Source: an uncultured Clostridia bacterium (lineage in GTDB: Bacteria; Bacillota; Clostridia; Christensenellales; Borkfalkiaceae). Taken from it: 64,000 nucleotides of DNA. Where the stretch lies: the NCBI GenBank assembly GCA_944328495.1, contig CALVHR010000005.1, forward strand, positions 17,067 to 81,066, read 5' to 3'. Position numbers and translations under genes: made by a program. Below, in pieces: positions 33,125-40,801 of this stretch. The notes below the pieces were generated by a model. It was not told where the DNA came from and did no database searches. It worked only from the letters and a program-made list of their open reading frames with translations. How positions within the stretch are numbered: position 1 is the first letter of the stretch; each line of letters opens with the position of its first letter.

Positions 33125-34560
33125 ACGGAAAGAGCCTGCTCCGCCGCGGCAAGGCGGGAAAGACAGCGTTCTTTGCCCAAAAGTTCCGCCATTTCGCTCG
33201 CGCCGCCCGGGGTATTTTCGCGCGCCGTCAGGGCAATACGCACGCACCAGAGCACCTGCCCGTTTTTCATGCCGAGCTCCTGCGCCAGCGCAACCAACGC
33301 CTGGTAAATCGGTGCGTTTTCGAATTCCGAAAGGTTTTCCAGAGCCTTTGCCGCCGCAGGGAGGACTGTCTTTGCGATTTCCGCATCCGATTTCATCTTT
33401 TTATTGAAATACAGCGCGGAATCGATCGGCCCGTACTCCTCCAAAAAGTCGATCTTGGACGGAATGTCTTCGAGCACGTCCACGCGCGACTGCACCAAAT
33501 GCAAAAGTTTGTCTTCCTCATATTTTCCGTACGCTTTGGACTTTTGCAAAAACGGCAGAGCGAGCGATTTGAATTGTTCGAAACTCATTTCACGAATATA
33601 TTCGCCCGAAAGCCAGCGCAGTTTGGGCTCGTCGAAAATGGACGGCGACTTGTTCAGGCCCGCCAAAGAGAAATGCTCTTCCAACTCCCGCAAAGTCATC
33701 TTCTCCTGATTGCTCTTGGGGCTCCAACCCAAAAGCGCGATATAATTCACGATCGCCTCTTTGATATAGCCCTTCGCGACAAGATCCTGATAGCTCGCAT
33801 CGCCGTTGCGCTTGGAAAGTTTCTCGTGCGCATTTTTCATGATCGGCGGCAAATGAATGTACACGGGACGTTCCCAACCGAACGCATCGTACATGAGATT
33901 GTATTTTGGCGTGGAGGAAAGATATTCGCTCCCGCGGATCACGTGCGTAATGCCCATCAGATGATCGTCCACCACGTTTGCGAAATTATAGGTAGGCATT
34001 CCGTCGCTTTTCAATAAAACGCCGTCCTCGATATCCTTGAAATCGACGCTGACATGCCCATATACGAGATCGTCGTATGACCCGCTCCCCTCTTCGGGAA
34101 CATTCTGTCGAATGACATACGGCACCCCCGACGCAAGCTTTTCTGCGATTTCCTCTTTGGAAAGATGCAGGCAATGCTTATCATATCGTCCGACTCCGTT
34201 TTCGTCTTTGAGCGAATCGATGCGCTCTTTATCGCAAAAACAATAATATGCGCCGCCCAGTTCTACCAGCTTTTCGGCGTATTCTTTATAGATCGCCGCG
34301 CGCTCGCTCTGAATGTACGGGCCGTAGTTCCCGCCAATGTCGGGGCCCTCGTCGTAAACGATCCCGGCATCTTTCAAAGTATCGTATATGATCTGTACGG
34401 CACCCTCGACATAGCGGCGGCTGTCCGTATCTTCCAGGCGCAGAATAAATTTCCCGCCCTGGCTTTTGGCATACAGATAACCGTACAGCGCGGTACGCAA
34501 ATTCCCGATGTGCATATAACCCGTAGGACTGGGTGCGAATCTCGTTCTTACTTCTTTCAT
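33121..34560 (-). CDS. gltX: Glutamyl-tRNA synthetase
   Basis: GltX charges tRNA-Glu (and possibly tRNA-Gln, later amidated). The ATG at 34560 is preferred: GGAAGG lies seven bases before it and it gives the family start MKEVRTRFAPSPTG. An ATG at 34581 just after the radC stop is possible. The HIGH-type motif is MHIGN (His17) and the KMSKS motif is EKLSKRNG. At 479 residues it has the normal class I catalytic core and the C-terminal anticodon-binding helices. It is expressed from the radC promoter and overlaps the kinase gene by four bases. Confidence 0.93.
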   Translation of the reverse strand: MKEVRTRFAPSPTGYMHIGNLRTALYGYLYAKSQGGKFILRLEDTDSRRYVEGAVQIIYDTLKDAGIVYDEGPDIGGNYGPYIQSERAAIYKEYAEKLVELGGAYYCFCDKERIDSLKDENGVGRYDKHCLHLSKEEIAEKLASGVPYVIRQNVPEEGSGSYDDLVYGHVSVDFKDIEDGVLLKSDGMPTYNFANVVDDHLMGITHVIRGSEYLSSTPKYNLMYDAFGWERPVYIHLPPIMKNAHEKLSKRNGDASYQDLVAKGYIKEAIVNYIALLGWSPKSNQEKMTLRELEEHFSLAGLNKSPSIFDEPKLRWLSGEYIREMSFEQFKSLALPFLQKSKAYGKYEEDKLLHLVQSRVDVLEDIPSKIDFLEEYGPIDSALYFNKKMKSDAEIAKTVLPAAAKALENLSEFENAPIYQALVALAQELGMKNGQVLWCVRIALTARENTPGGASEMAELLGKERCLSRLAAAEQALSV

Positions 34561-34581
34561 GTCATTTCCTTCCGTTTGCAT

Positions 34582-35259
34582 TTATTCCTTGTATTCGACC
34601 GAATAAATTCGGCCGGTATAGTAATAGCTGTACAAATCTTTGCCGACGATCACACTGTCGCAAAGGCGCGCACCGTGCATGTGACACATCCTGCTGATCT
34701 CCCGCATGCATCGGTCGTCTTCCTCCGAAGGCGTACTGTTCCCGCTCGGATGATTGTGCGCAACGATGACGTTGACGGGCTTGACCTCGGAAAGAATGTA
34801 ACCGAATGTCTGACTGTCCAGCGAAACTTTGTCTTTCCGCACGCCTGAAACCGTCTTCGCACACAGAAAAACGCAATTTACGTCCGCAAGATAAACTTCC
34901 AACTTTTCAGTTTTGCAGCCATCAAAACGCTCGCGGATAAACGCGCTCACCTCGCCGAAATTGCTTAAACTGATCCGCCTGTTTTTCACCCCGCGAATGC
35001 GCCGCATCAGTTCCCCGACCATCCAAATATGCTCTGCGGCCCTCGGCCCGATCCCCGCCACCGTGCAGAGCAGACGCGGCGTTGCGTTAAATACACCTTC
35101 CAGATCACCGAAACTGTCCAGCAGATCGTGCGCGATCGGGTTCGTATTCCGCCGATTGATCGGATCGAACAAAAGTATTTCCAGCAGTTCATGATCGGTA
35201 AGCGATTCCCCGTGCGAAAACAGACGTTCACGGATACGCTCTCTGTGTCCTTCGTGCAT
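34582..35259 (-). CDS. radC: RadC-family JAB-domain protein
   Basis: The 225-residue protein has an N-terminal helix-hairpin-helix part (HRERIRERLFSHG; VAGIGPRAAEHIW) and a C-terminal JAMM/MPN metal site (VIVAHNHPSGNSTPSEED), the hallmark of RadC. The E. coli protein was named for a repair phenotype later assigned elsewhere; the family may be a nuclease or a DNA-processing factor, so the role is uncertain. It is the first gene of the radC-gltX-kinase-regulator operon. Confidence 0.87.
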   Translation of the reverse strand: MHEGHRERIRERLFSHGESLTDHELLEILLFDPINRRNTNPIAHDLLDSFGDLEGVFNATPRLLCTVAGIGPRAAEHIWMVGELMRRIRGVKNRRISLSNFGEVSAFIRERFDGCKTEKLEVYLADVNCVFLCAKTVSGVRKDKVSLDSQTFGYILSEVKPVNVIVAHNHPSGNSTPSEEDDRCMREISRMCHMHGARLCDSVIVGKDLYSYYYTGRIYSVEYKE

Positions 35260-35294
35260 GATCCACCTTTTCTTCCTTTGCTTTTTCGTTCAAT

Positions 35295-35324
35295 ATTGTA
35301 TCACATCCGCGCCTGTTTTTACAA
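35295..35324 (-). promoter_or_regulatory. Sigma-A promoter of the radC operon
   Basis: TTGTAA (35319-35324), 18-base spacer, TACAAT (35295-35300) on the minus strand. Confidence 0.65.
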
Positions 35325-35386
35325 GCCTTTTTCAATACCCGCACACCATTTTTCGCTTTCTCGGGGCAAAGCCGTCAAAAACAACA

Positions 35387-35412
35387 GGGCCCGCGGCAAA
35401 TGCCGCGGGCCC
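35387..35412 (-). terminator. Terminator of spoIIQ
   Basis: A 12-base perfect stem (GGGCCCGCGGCA, 35387-35398, with 35401-35412) is followed on the minus strand by TGTTGTTTTTGACG. Confidence 0.75.
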
Positions 35413-35437
35413 CCGAAAAAGGAAGATGCGAATGTTC

Positions 35438-36121
35438 TTATTTTTCGTCAAGATCGAGATAGGATGCGGGATCGATGCTCTTTCCGTCCTGCGTCACTTC
35501 AAAATGCAGATGCGCCCCTTCGTTGTATTCGTTGCCCATCACGTCCGCCGCCGCAGATACGGTGCCGATCACTTCGCCCTGCGCAACGCTGTCGCCGACC
35601 TGCAAGCCCGCCGCAACATCGATGGACGCATACTCGCTTTTCAGTCCGTTGCCGTGATCTATAACAACTTTGCCCCCTTCCAAAAGGGTGTCCGTGACGC
35701 TTTCCACCGTGCCCGCATATGCCGCACCGACAGAAGTGCCGGCATCCGCCTTAAAGTCAATCCCTTCATGCAGGTTATAACGATTGAGCGTCGAATTGTA
35801 CCAGAATGTGTACATCGTCCCCACCGTACCCCCGCTTACAGGCATGGAAAATACGATCTCCGTGCTGCCCGGTTCGTTTGCATCGTTGTCGGTGTCCTCG
35901 TCATCATTATCGGTATCGGCCGGATTTTCAGGCTCATCGGTGCCCGCTCCGTCATCGGGATCCCCCGGCGATTCGATCGCAGGCGTTGTATCCTGCGCAA
36001 CAAACACGACCGTAAGCACAATCGCCGCGACCAACACCAACGCGCACGCCGCAACGACGATGTAATACCAGCTCTTCCTCTTGACTTTGACTTCATTGTC
36101 GTTTGTCTGATTTTCTTTCAT
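35438..36121 (-). CDS. spoIIQ: LytM (M23) peptidase, SpoIIQ-like
   Basis: The 227-residue protein has one transmembrane helix (about 18-42), an acidic Pro/Asp-rich linker (45-88) and an M23 domain. Zinc ligands are all visible: H-x3-D in NLHEGIDFKAD and H-x-H in EGAHLHFEVT. In clostridia SpoIIQ keeps this active site, unlike Bacillus, and pairs with mother-cell SpoIIIAH in engulfment. Assignment rests on size, topology and the adjacent sporulation-type promoter (36152-36181) and is probable; another M23 envelope peptidase is the alternative. Confidence 0.7.
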   Translation of the reverse strand: MKENQTNDNEVKVKRKSWYYIVVAACALVLVAAIVLTVVFVAQDTTPAIESPGDPDDGAGTDEPENPADTDNDDEDTDNDANEPGSTEIVFSMPVSGGTVGTMYTFWYNSTLNRYNLHEGIDFKADAGTSVGAAYAGTVESVTDTLLEGGKVVIDHGNGLKSEYASIDVAAGLQVGDSVAQGEVIGTVSAAADVMGNEYNEGAHLHFEVTQDGKSIDPASYLDLDEK

Positions 36122-36151
36122 GATATTCCTCCGAAAAGATTTGTTGTTTGG

Positions 36152-36181
36152 ATTTTTGACCGTTTACGGAAATTTATACAC
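36152..36181 (-). promoter_or_regulatory. Candidate sigma-F-type promoter of spoIIQ
   Basis: On the minus strand GTGTA (36177-36181), a 15-base spacer and GGTCAAAAAT (36152-36161) resemble the sigma-F pattern GywTA-15-GGnrAnAnTw with about three mismatches. No sigma-A promoter is found in this gap. Weak but in the expected place. Confidence 0.35.
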
Positions 36182-36210
36182 TCTTTCAAAAAAAATTTTG
36201 TAAGCCGTTC

Positions 36211-36654
36211 TCAATACCCGCCGAATACCAGCGGACAGCCCACGCTTGCCTCTTCCCCCCGCACCGCAACGTGCAGATTCACGCGCTGTCCGTATAGTTC
36301 GACTCCGCCCCCCAGCCGCGCAGAATAAAAGTAGTAATTCGTCACCTCTGCAGCGCTCTCCGAAAAAACAAATTTTCCGTCATATTTTTCAACCTGCGCA
36401 AATGCCTCCTCTTCGGAAAGATAACGCGCACTTTCCCCTGTCACCGATGCAAGCGACCTTTTGACTTTCAACGCTTCCGACGGCGCGGCAAGCGTGATCA
36501 TCGCCTGCGAACTTTCACTCTGCGAATAAAAAGTATACCCGACCGCTCGATCGAACAGCAGATCCTTATCCAAAATCTGCGGCAGAACAAGAAGCGCCAG
36601 GCAAACAATGCCCGTTAAAAACGTTATGCACGATCTCGCAAATTTGCCGAACAT
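36211..36654 (-). CDS. Small membrane-anchored protein upstream of spoIIQ, unknown function
   Basis: The ATG at 36654 (147 residues) is preferred over 36696 because GGAGG lies before it. One transmembrane helix (about 10-30) is followed by a soluble domain ending in RVNLHVAVRGEEASVG and PLVFGGY. The tail is faintly like YwmB/DUF1779 proteins, which precede spoIIQ-type genes in other Firmicutes, but the similarity is from memory and weak. Its ribosome site lies in the stem of a hairpin (36664-36683). It sits between tsaD and spoIIQ. Confidence 0.65.
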   Translation of the reverse strand: MFGKFARSCITFLTGIVCLALLVLPQILDKDLLFDRAVGYTFYSQSESSQAMITLAAPSEALKVKRSLASVTGESARYLSEEEAFAQVEKYDGKFVFSESAAEVTNYYFYSARLGGGVELYGQRVNLHVAVRGEEASVGCPLVFGGY

Positions 36655-36663
36655 AAAAAATCG

Positions 36664-36683
36664 CCTCCGAATTACTTCGGAAG
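36664..36683 (-). other. Hairpin that contains the ribosome site of the 36211 gene
   Basis: CTTCCGAA-GTAA-TTCGGAGG on the minus strand pairs at 7 of 8 positions, and the GGAGG of the ribosome site forms the 3' arm. Translation may depend on opening this stem. Confidence 0.4.
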
Positions 36684-36738
36684 CGGTTATCGCCAATTCT
36701 TCAAATGCTTATACACTTTTTTCTGTAAGCTTAACTGA

Positions 36739-37794
36739 TTATTGTTTCCCTTTTTTGCCCAGCGGTATATGCGCGCAAGCGTTGATGGAAAGATCGGCAA
36801 AGTTTCCCGCAAGATATTGCGTGACCCCTTCTTCCGCGATCATTGCCGCGTTATCGGTACAATATTTCTTTTCGGGCAAAACCAGGCGTATGCCGTTTTC
36901 TGCGCAAACGTTCGCGAGTTTTTCGCGCAGATATCCGTTGGCGATCACGCCGCCGCCCGCCGCGATTGTATCGCACCTTTTTTCTTTTGCCGCAAGAACC
37001 GCGCGCTCGGCGAGAACATCGCACGCCGCACTCTGAAAGGACGCCGCCACGTCTGCGCGGCTGTACGGCTCTCCCTTCTGCTCCTTGTTGTGGCAGTAAT
37101 TGATGACCGCCGTTTTCAAGCCGCTGTACGAAAAATCGTACCCGCCCCCGCGGAACATTTTGGGGAACGCGATGCACGGCTTTCCTTCCCGCGCAAGCTT
37201 TTCCACGTTCGGTCCTCCCGGATAGGCAAGCCCGAGCACGCGCGCAGCTTTGTCGAACGCCTCGCCCGCGGCATCGTCGCGCGTGGAGCCGAGGATCTCA
37301 AATTCCGTGTACGACTTTGTGTACAAAATCGCAGTATGACCGCCGCTCGCAAGCAACGTGATGAACGGCGGCTCCAACGTCGCATCGGTCAGATACGCCG
37401 CCGCCATATGTCCGCGGATATGATTCACGCCGATGAGCGGAATATCCAGCGCATACGCAAACGACTTTGCAAAGGAAAGCCCGACCAGCAATGCCCCTAA
37501 AAGTCCTGCGCCGTAAGTCACCGCGACCGCATCGAGCTCATGTTTATCCGCGCCCGACTCTGCGATCGCGCGCTCCACCGCTTCACCGATCGCGTCGGTG
37601 TGCGCGCGGGAAGCGATCTCGGGCACGACCCCGCCGTATTTCGCCTGTTCCGCCGCGGAGGACAGTACGACATTGGACAAAAGTTTTCTGCCCCGCACAA
37701 TTGCCGCCGCCGTCTCGTCACAGGAGCTCTCGATGCCCAAAATGAGCGGCTCGGCCTTTTTATTCAGTTGCGAAAACCGCTGCGCGTAATCCAC
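36739..37794 (-). CDS. tsaD: tRNA t6A37 threonylcarbamoyltransferase TsaD
   Basis: TsaD transfers threonylcarbamoyl to A37 of ANN-decoding tRNAs with TsaB/TsaE. The GTG at 37794 has GGAGG seven bases upstream and gives 351 residues, the usual length; the frame above it has no ribosome site. Motifs: GIESSCDETAAAIV (ATP lobe), NHIRGHMAAAYL (metal histidines), ASGGHTAIL and a late GGGVIANGYLRE. Partners tsaB and tsaE are not in this window. Confidence 0.93.
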   Translation of the reverse strand: MDYAQRFSQLNKKAEPLILGIESSCDETAAAIVRGRKLLSNVVLSSAAEQAKYGGVVPEIASRAHTDAIGEAVERAIAESGADKHELDAVAVTYGAGLLGALLVGLSFAKSFAYALDIPLIGVNHIRGHMAAAYLTDATLEPPFITLLASGGHTAILYTKSYTEFEILGSTRDDAAGEAFDKAARVLGLAYPGGPNVEKLAREGKPCIAFPKMFRGGGYDFSYSGLKTAVINYCHNKEQKGEPYSRADVAASFQSAACDVLAERAVLAAKEKRCDTIAAGGGVIANGYLREKLANVCAENGIRLVLPEKKYCTDNAAMIAEEGVTQYLAGNFADLSINACAHIPLGKKGKQ

Positions 37795-37895
37795 AATATT
37801 CCTCCATGCATATGTGCCGCAGCGCATATGCGTGTAAATTCCGATCAATTCGCGTCTTTTTTCTCAAATGCACCGCGAATCATATGTCTCTGTAA

Positions 37896-37922
37896 AAAAA
37901 TGAGGGCGTTCCCCTCATTTTT
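37896..37922 (-). terminator. Terminator overlapping the stop codon of the 37915 gene
   Basis: An 11-base perfect stem (37896-37906 with 37912-37922) includes the TGA at 37915-37917 and is followed by TTT on the minus strand. A ribosome at the stop would cover part of the stem. Confidence 0.7.
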
Positions 37923-38535
37923 GCAGGCGTTTGACACGTTTCGGAATGCGATCATACACTTCGTATCCGCCGCTTTGGAAAATTTCATCGAACGCGGGCT
38001 TGTACAGCGCATGAATGTATTCCGAGATATATACTTTGCCGCTAAACCCGGCATTGCGCAGCTCTTTCAAAAACTCAAAATCCAGCGCCATGTCGGTGAT
38101 ATATTCTTTGCGGAAAGTGAGGCGCACGTTGGTGCGCGTGTCGCAAAGGTCGAGCTCTTCCTCGTCTGCGCTCTTTAACAGGACGAGCGCAGGCACGGTC
38201 ACGGGCCCCTCTTTGCCCTGAAACGTGGCGGGGACAAACCCTTTCCAGCGGCGATATTCATCATAAATACAGATAATTGCCGTCCCGATCGCATCCGTCT
38301 TGACCGAACGGGGAATGCCGCACTTGCGATAGCGCAACCTGTCTCCTTCCATCCCGTAGCGCGAAAAGATGATAAATTGCGGCAAGACGGCAAGCAGTAC
38401 CCCCGCGGCAAAGCAGGCGATCGCCCAAGGAAGTTCCCAAAAGAAAAACGCAAGGATCCCGATCGCAATAAATACGCCCCCGATCACGAGGAAAAATACC
38501 ATATTCCCTTTGCGCCGATAGTTTTTATAATACAT
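37915..38535 (-). CDS. Membrane protein of unknown function
   Basis: The 206-residue product has two adjacent transmembrane helices (about 12-32 and 36-56) and a cytosolic or external alpha/beta domain of 145 residues with DRLRYRKCGIPRSV and VRLTFRKEYITDMA. I do not recognise the family. It follows prfB by 54 bases with an AAGG site and no own promoter, so it is likely the last gene of the antiporter-prfB unit. Confidence 0.7.
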   Translation of the reverse strand: MYYKNYRRKGNMVFFLVIGGVFIAIGILAFFFWELPWAIACFAAGVLLAVLPQFIIFSRYGMEGDRLRYRKCGIPRSVKTDAIGTAIICIYDEYRRWKGFVPATFQGKEGPVTVPALVLLKSADEEELDLCDTRTNVRLTFRKEYITDMALDFEFLKELRNAGFSGKVYISEYIHALYKPAFDEIFQSGGYEVYDRIPKRVKRLQK

Positions 38536-38589
38536 TTTGTACCTTTTTTCTCAATCACGTACGCGCGTTTTTGCGCCCGACGGCTCTGC

Positions 38590-39687
38590 TTAGCTCTTTT
38601 TCAGGTATTCGATGATAAAGGGCTGGATATCCCCGTCCATGACCGCCTGGATGTTGCCCGTTTCGTATCCCGTGCGGTGATCTTTCACGAGGGTGTACGG
38701 ACAGAAAACATAGCTTCGGATCTGGCTGCCCCATTCGATCTTTTTGATCTCGCCCTTGATGCTCTGTTCGTTGGCGATGCGCTCGCTCTCTTTGAGTTCG
38801 ATGAGCTTGCTTCGCAGCATCTTCATCGCCATTTCGCGGTTCTGGATCTGCGAACGCTCGTTCTGGCAGGACACGACGATGCCCGTCGGGATATGCTGAA
38901 TGCGAATCGCCGATTCCGTCTTGTTGATGTGCTGTCCGCCGGCGCCCGAAGAACGGAAAGTCGTAACTTTCAAATCTTCGCTGCGTATCTCGACGTCGCC
39001 GTCATCCTCGATCTCGGGCATCACTTCCAACGAAGCAAACGAAGTGTGGCGGCGTTTGTTTGCATCGAACGGGGAAATGCGCACCAGACGATGCACCCCC
39101 TTCTCCGCTTTCAAATATCCGTAGGCGTTTTCGCCCTCGATCTTGAAATCCACGCTCTTGATGCCCGCCTCGTCGCCGTCCAGGCGGTCGAGCTCGGTCA
39201 CTTTATAGCCGTTGCGCTCCGCATAGCGGGTGTACATGCGGTACAGCATGGATACCCAGTCGCAGCTTTCGGTACCGCCAGCGCCCGAATGCAAAGTCAA
39301 AAGCGCATTGTACCCGTCGTATTTGCCGCGCAAAAGGGAACGGATGCGCATGTCTTCCAGATCCGCTTCCGCCGCTGCAAGCAAGTTGTCCAGCTCGGGA
39401 ACGAGGTCCTCTTCTTCGGTCTCTTCGATGAGATCGATGACTTCGTTCACCTCGTCCAGCGCTTTTTTGCCCTTTTCGTATGCTGCGATCTTGCTTTCGA
39501 CCGCGGACGTTTCCCTGCCGAGTTTTGCGGAAAGTTCGAGATTTTGCCATACCTCCGGTTTTTCCTGCTCCGCTTTCAATTGCGCAAGTTTTTCGCGCTG
39601 TGCATCTATTTCCAGCGCCTCTTTGGTCTCTTCCAGCGTTTCCGAAAGCGCCTTGGCGCGCAGTCTGTAATCGTCTGCTTTAAACAT
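38590..39687 (-). CDS. prfB: Peptide chain release factor 2
   Basis: RF2 reads UAA and UGA. The stop-recognition tripeptide SPF is in VRISPFDANKRRHT and the GGQ loop in SSGAGGQHINKTES. The frame is continuous from the ATG at 39687 (AGGAGAG site): codons 22-28 read through the place where most prfB genes have the in-frame UGA and +1 shift (here KEALEID), so autoregulation by frameshifting is absent. 365 residues, normal length. Confidence 0.95.
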   Translation of the reverse strand: MFKADDYRLRAKALSETLEETKEALEIDAQREKLAQLKAEQEKPEVWQNLELSAKLGRETSAVESKIAAYEKGKKALDEVNEVIDLIEETEEEDLVPELDNLLAAAEADLEDMRIRSLLRGKYDGYNALLTLHSGAGGTESCDWVSMLYRMYTRYAERNGYKVTELDRLDGDEAGIKSVDFKIEGENAYGYLKAEKGVHRLVRISPFDANKRRHTSFASLEVMPEIEDDGDVEIRSEDLKVTTFRSSGAGGQHINKTESAIRIQHIPTGIVVSCQNERSQIQNREMAMKMLRSKLIELKESERIANEQSIKGEIKKIEWGSQIRSYVFCPYTLVKDHRTGYETGNIQAVMDGDIQPFIIEYLKKS

Positions 39688-39726
39688 TCTTACTCTCTCC
39701 TGAACTTCTTTCCCGCCGCAAAGTGA

Positions 39727-40728
39727 CTATACGGCAAACAGATAAACATAGTATCCGGCAAAACAAACAAGGAAGATCGTCCCCGCGATTTTGCCGAGTT
39801 TGTGCCCTTTGATCAGTGCAAGCGCATACAGCAATACCGCCGCGCCCAACGCGACCAAAGCGTCGATGCCGTTTGCCGCAGTAAACGTAAGCGGATACAC
39901 GAGTGCCGATATGCCCGCAACCACAAAAATATTGAAAATATTGCTTCCGATCACGTTGCCGACGGCAATATCCGTTTGGCCTTTGACAGCCGCAACCACC
40001 GACGTGACCAGCTCGGGCATAGATGTCCCGACAGCAACAATGGTCAAACCGATCACGCGTTCGGACACGCCCGCATATTCGGCGATGTACGTTGCCGCAT
40101 TCACGAGCAACGTCCCGCCGCCCACGACCATGCCAAGCCCGATGAGCGCCAGCACGATCAAAAACCAAAGATGCCTGCCCATGCGGTAGATCCAGCCGCC
40201 GATGCGGCCGCGCGGCGCCTTTTCTTCTTCCGCCACGCGTTCGCTTTCGGGAAGGGCAAGAAGCTCCTTGCGCTTTTTCCCCGCCTGCACAAGCAAGACA
40301 GCCATGTACGCGGCAAACACAACGAGCAGGATAAGCCCGTCATACCATGCAAGAGCTTTTCCCCACCAGCCGAGCCCCACAAGCAGAACGCTTGCAAGGA
40401 GCAGTACGGGAAGATCCAGTTTCAGCGATTCTTTTTGCACAGGCAAAAAGTGCATGAGCGCCGAAAGCCCTAATATAAGCAGGATGTTGGCGATGTTGCT
40501 TCCGACGACATTGCCGATCGCAATGTCCGTCGAATGCTCGATCGCCGACGTGACCGAAACCGCAAGTTCGGGCATGCTCGTGCCGAACGCGACGACGGTC
40601 AGCCCGATGACCAACGGGGAAATATTACATTTTTTCGCGATTCCCGCGCTCCCTTCGACGAACCAGTCCGCCCCTTTCACGAGCAGAATAAGTCCCGCGA
40701 TCAAAAGGAAAATCTGCAATGCTAACAT
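39727..40728 (-). CDS. Calcium/sodium antiporter family membrane protein (YrbG type)
   Basis: The 333-residue protein (ATG 40728; an upstream start is in the secA terminator) has about ten transmembrane helices in two inverted halves. Each half carries the CaCA alpha-repeat: GLTVVAFGTSMPELAVSV with GNVVGSNIANIL, and GLTIVAVGTSMPELVTSV with GNVIGSNIFNIF. A hydrophilic loop of about 30 residues joins them. It exchanges Ca2+ or another cation for Na+/H+. The gene lies between secA and prfB and has a weak ribosome site. Confidence 0.88.
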   Translation of the reverse strand: MLALQIFLLIAGLILLVKGADWFVEGSAGIAKKCNISPLVIGLTVVAFGTSMPELAVSVTSAIEHSTDIAIGNVVGSNIANILLILGLSALMHFLPVQKESLKLDLPVLLLASVLLVGLGWWGKALAWYDGLILLVVFAAYMAVLLVQAGKKRKELLALPESERVAEEEKAPRGRIGGWIYRMGRHLWFLIVLALIGLGMVVGGGTLLVNAATYIAEYAGVSERVIGLTIVAVGTSMPELVTSVVAAVKGQTDIAVGNVIGSNIFNIFVVAGISALVYPLTFTAANGIDALVALGAAVLLYALALIKGHKLGKIAGTIFLVCFAGYYVYLFAV

Positions 40729-40756
40729 ATGTATTTTCTTCTTTTGTAAACAACCG

Positions 40757-40792
40757 AAAACAGCCGAAATACTCAATCTTTTCGGCTGTTTT
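40757..40792 (-). terminator. Terminator of secA
   Basis: A 13-base perfect stem (40757-40769 with 40780-40792) is followed on the minus strand by TTTTCGGTTGTTT, nine bases beyond the secA stop. Confidence 0.8.
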
Positions 40793-40801
40793 TATCATCG
40801 G

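Noticed and set aside
33124-33247. N-terminal extension of the histidine kinase
   Set aside because: It overlaps gltX, is Arg/Gly-rich without a ribosome site, while the ATG at 33124 forms the usual ATGA overlap.
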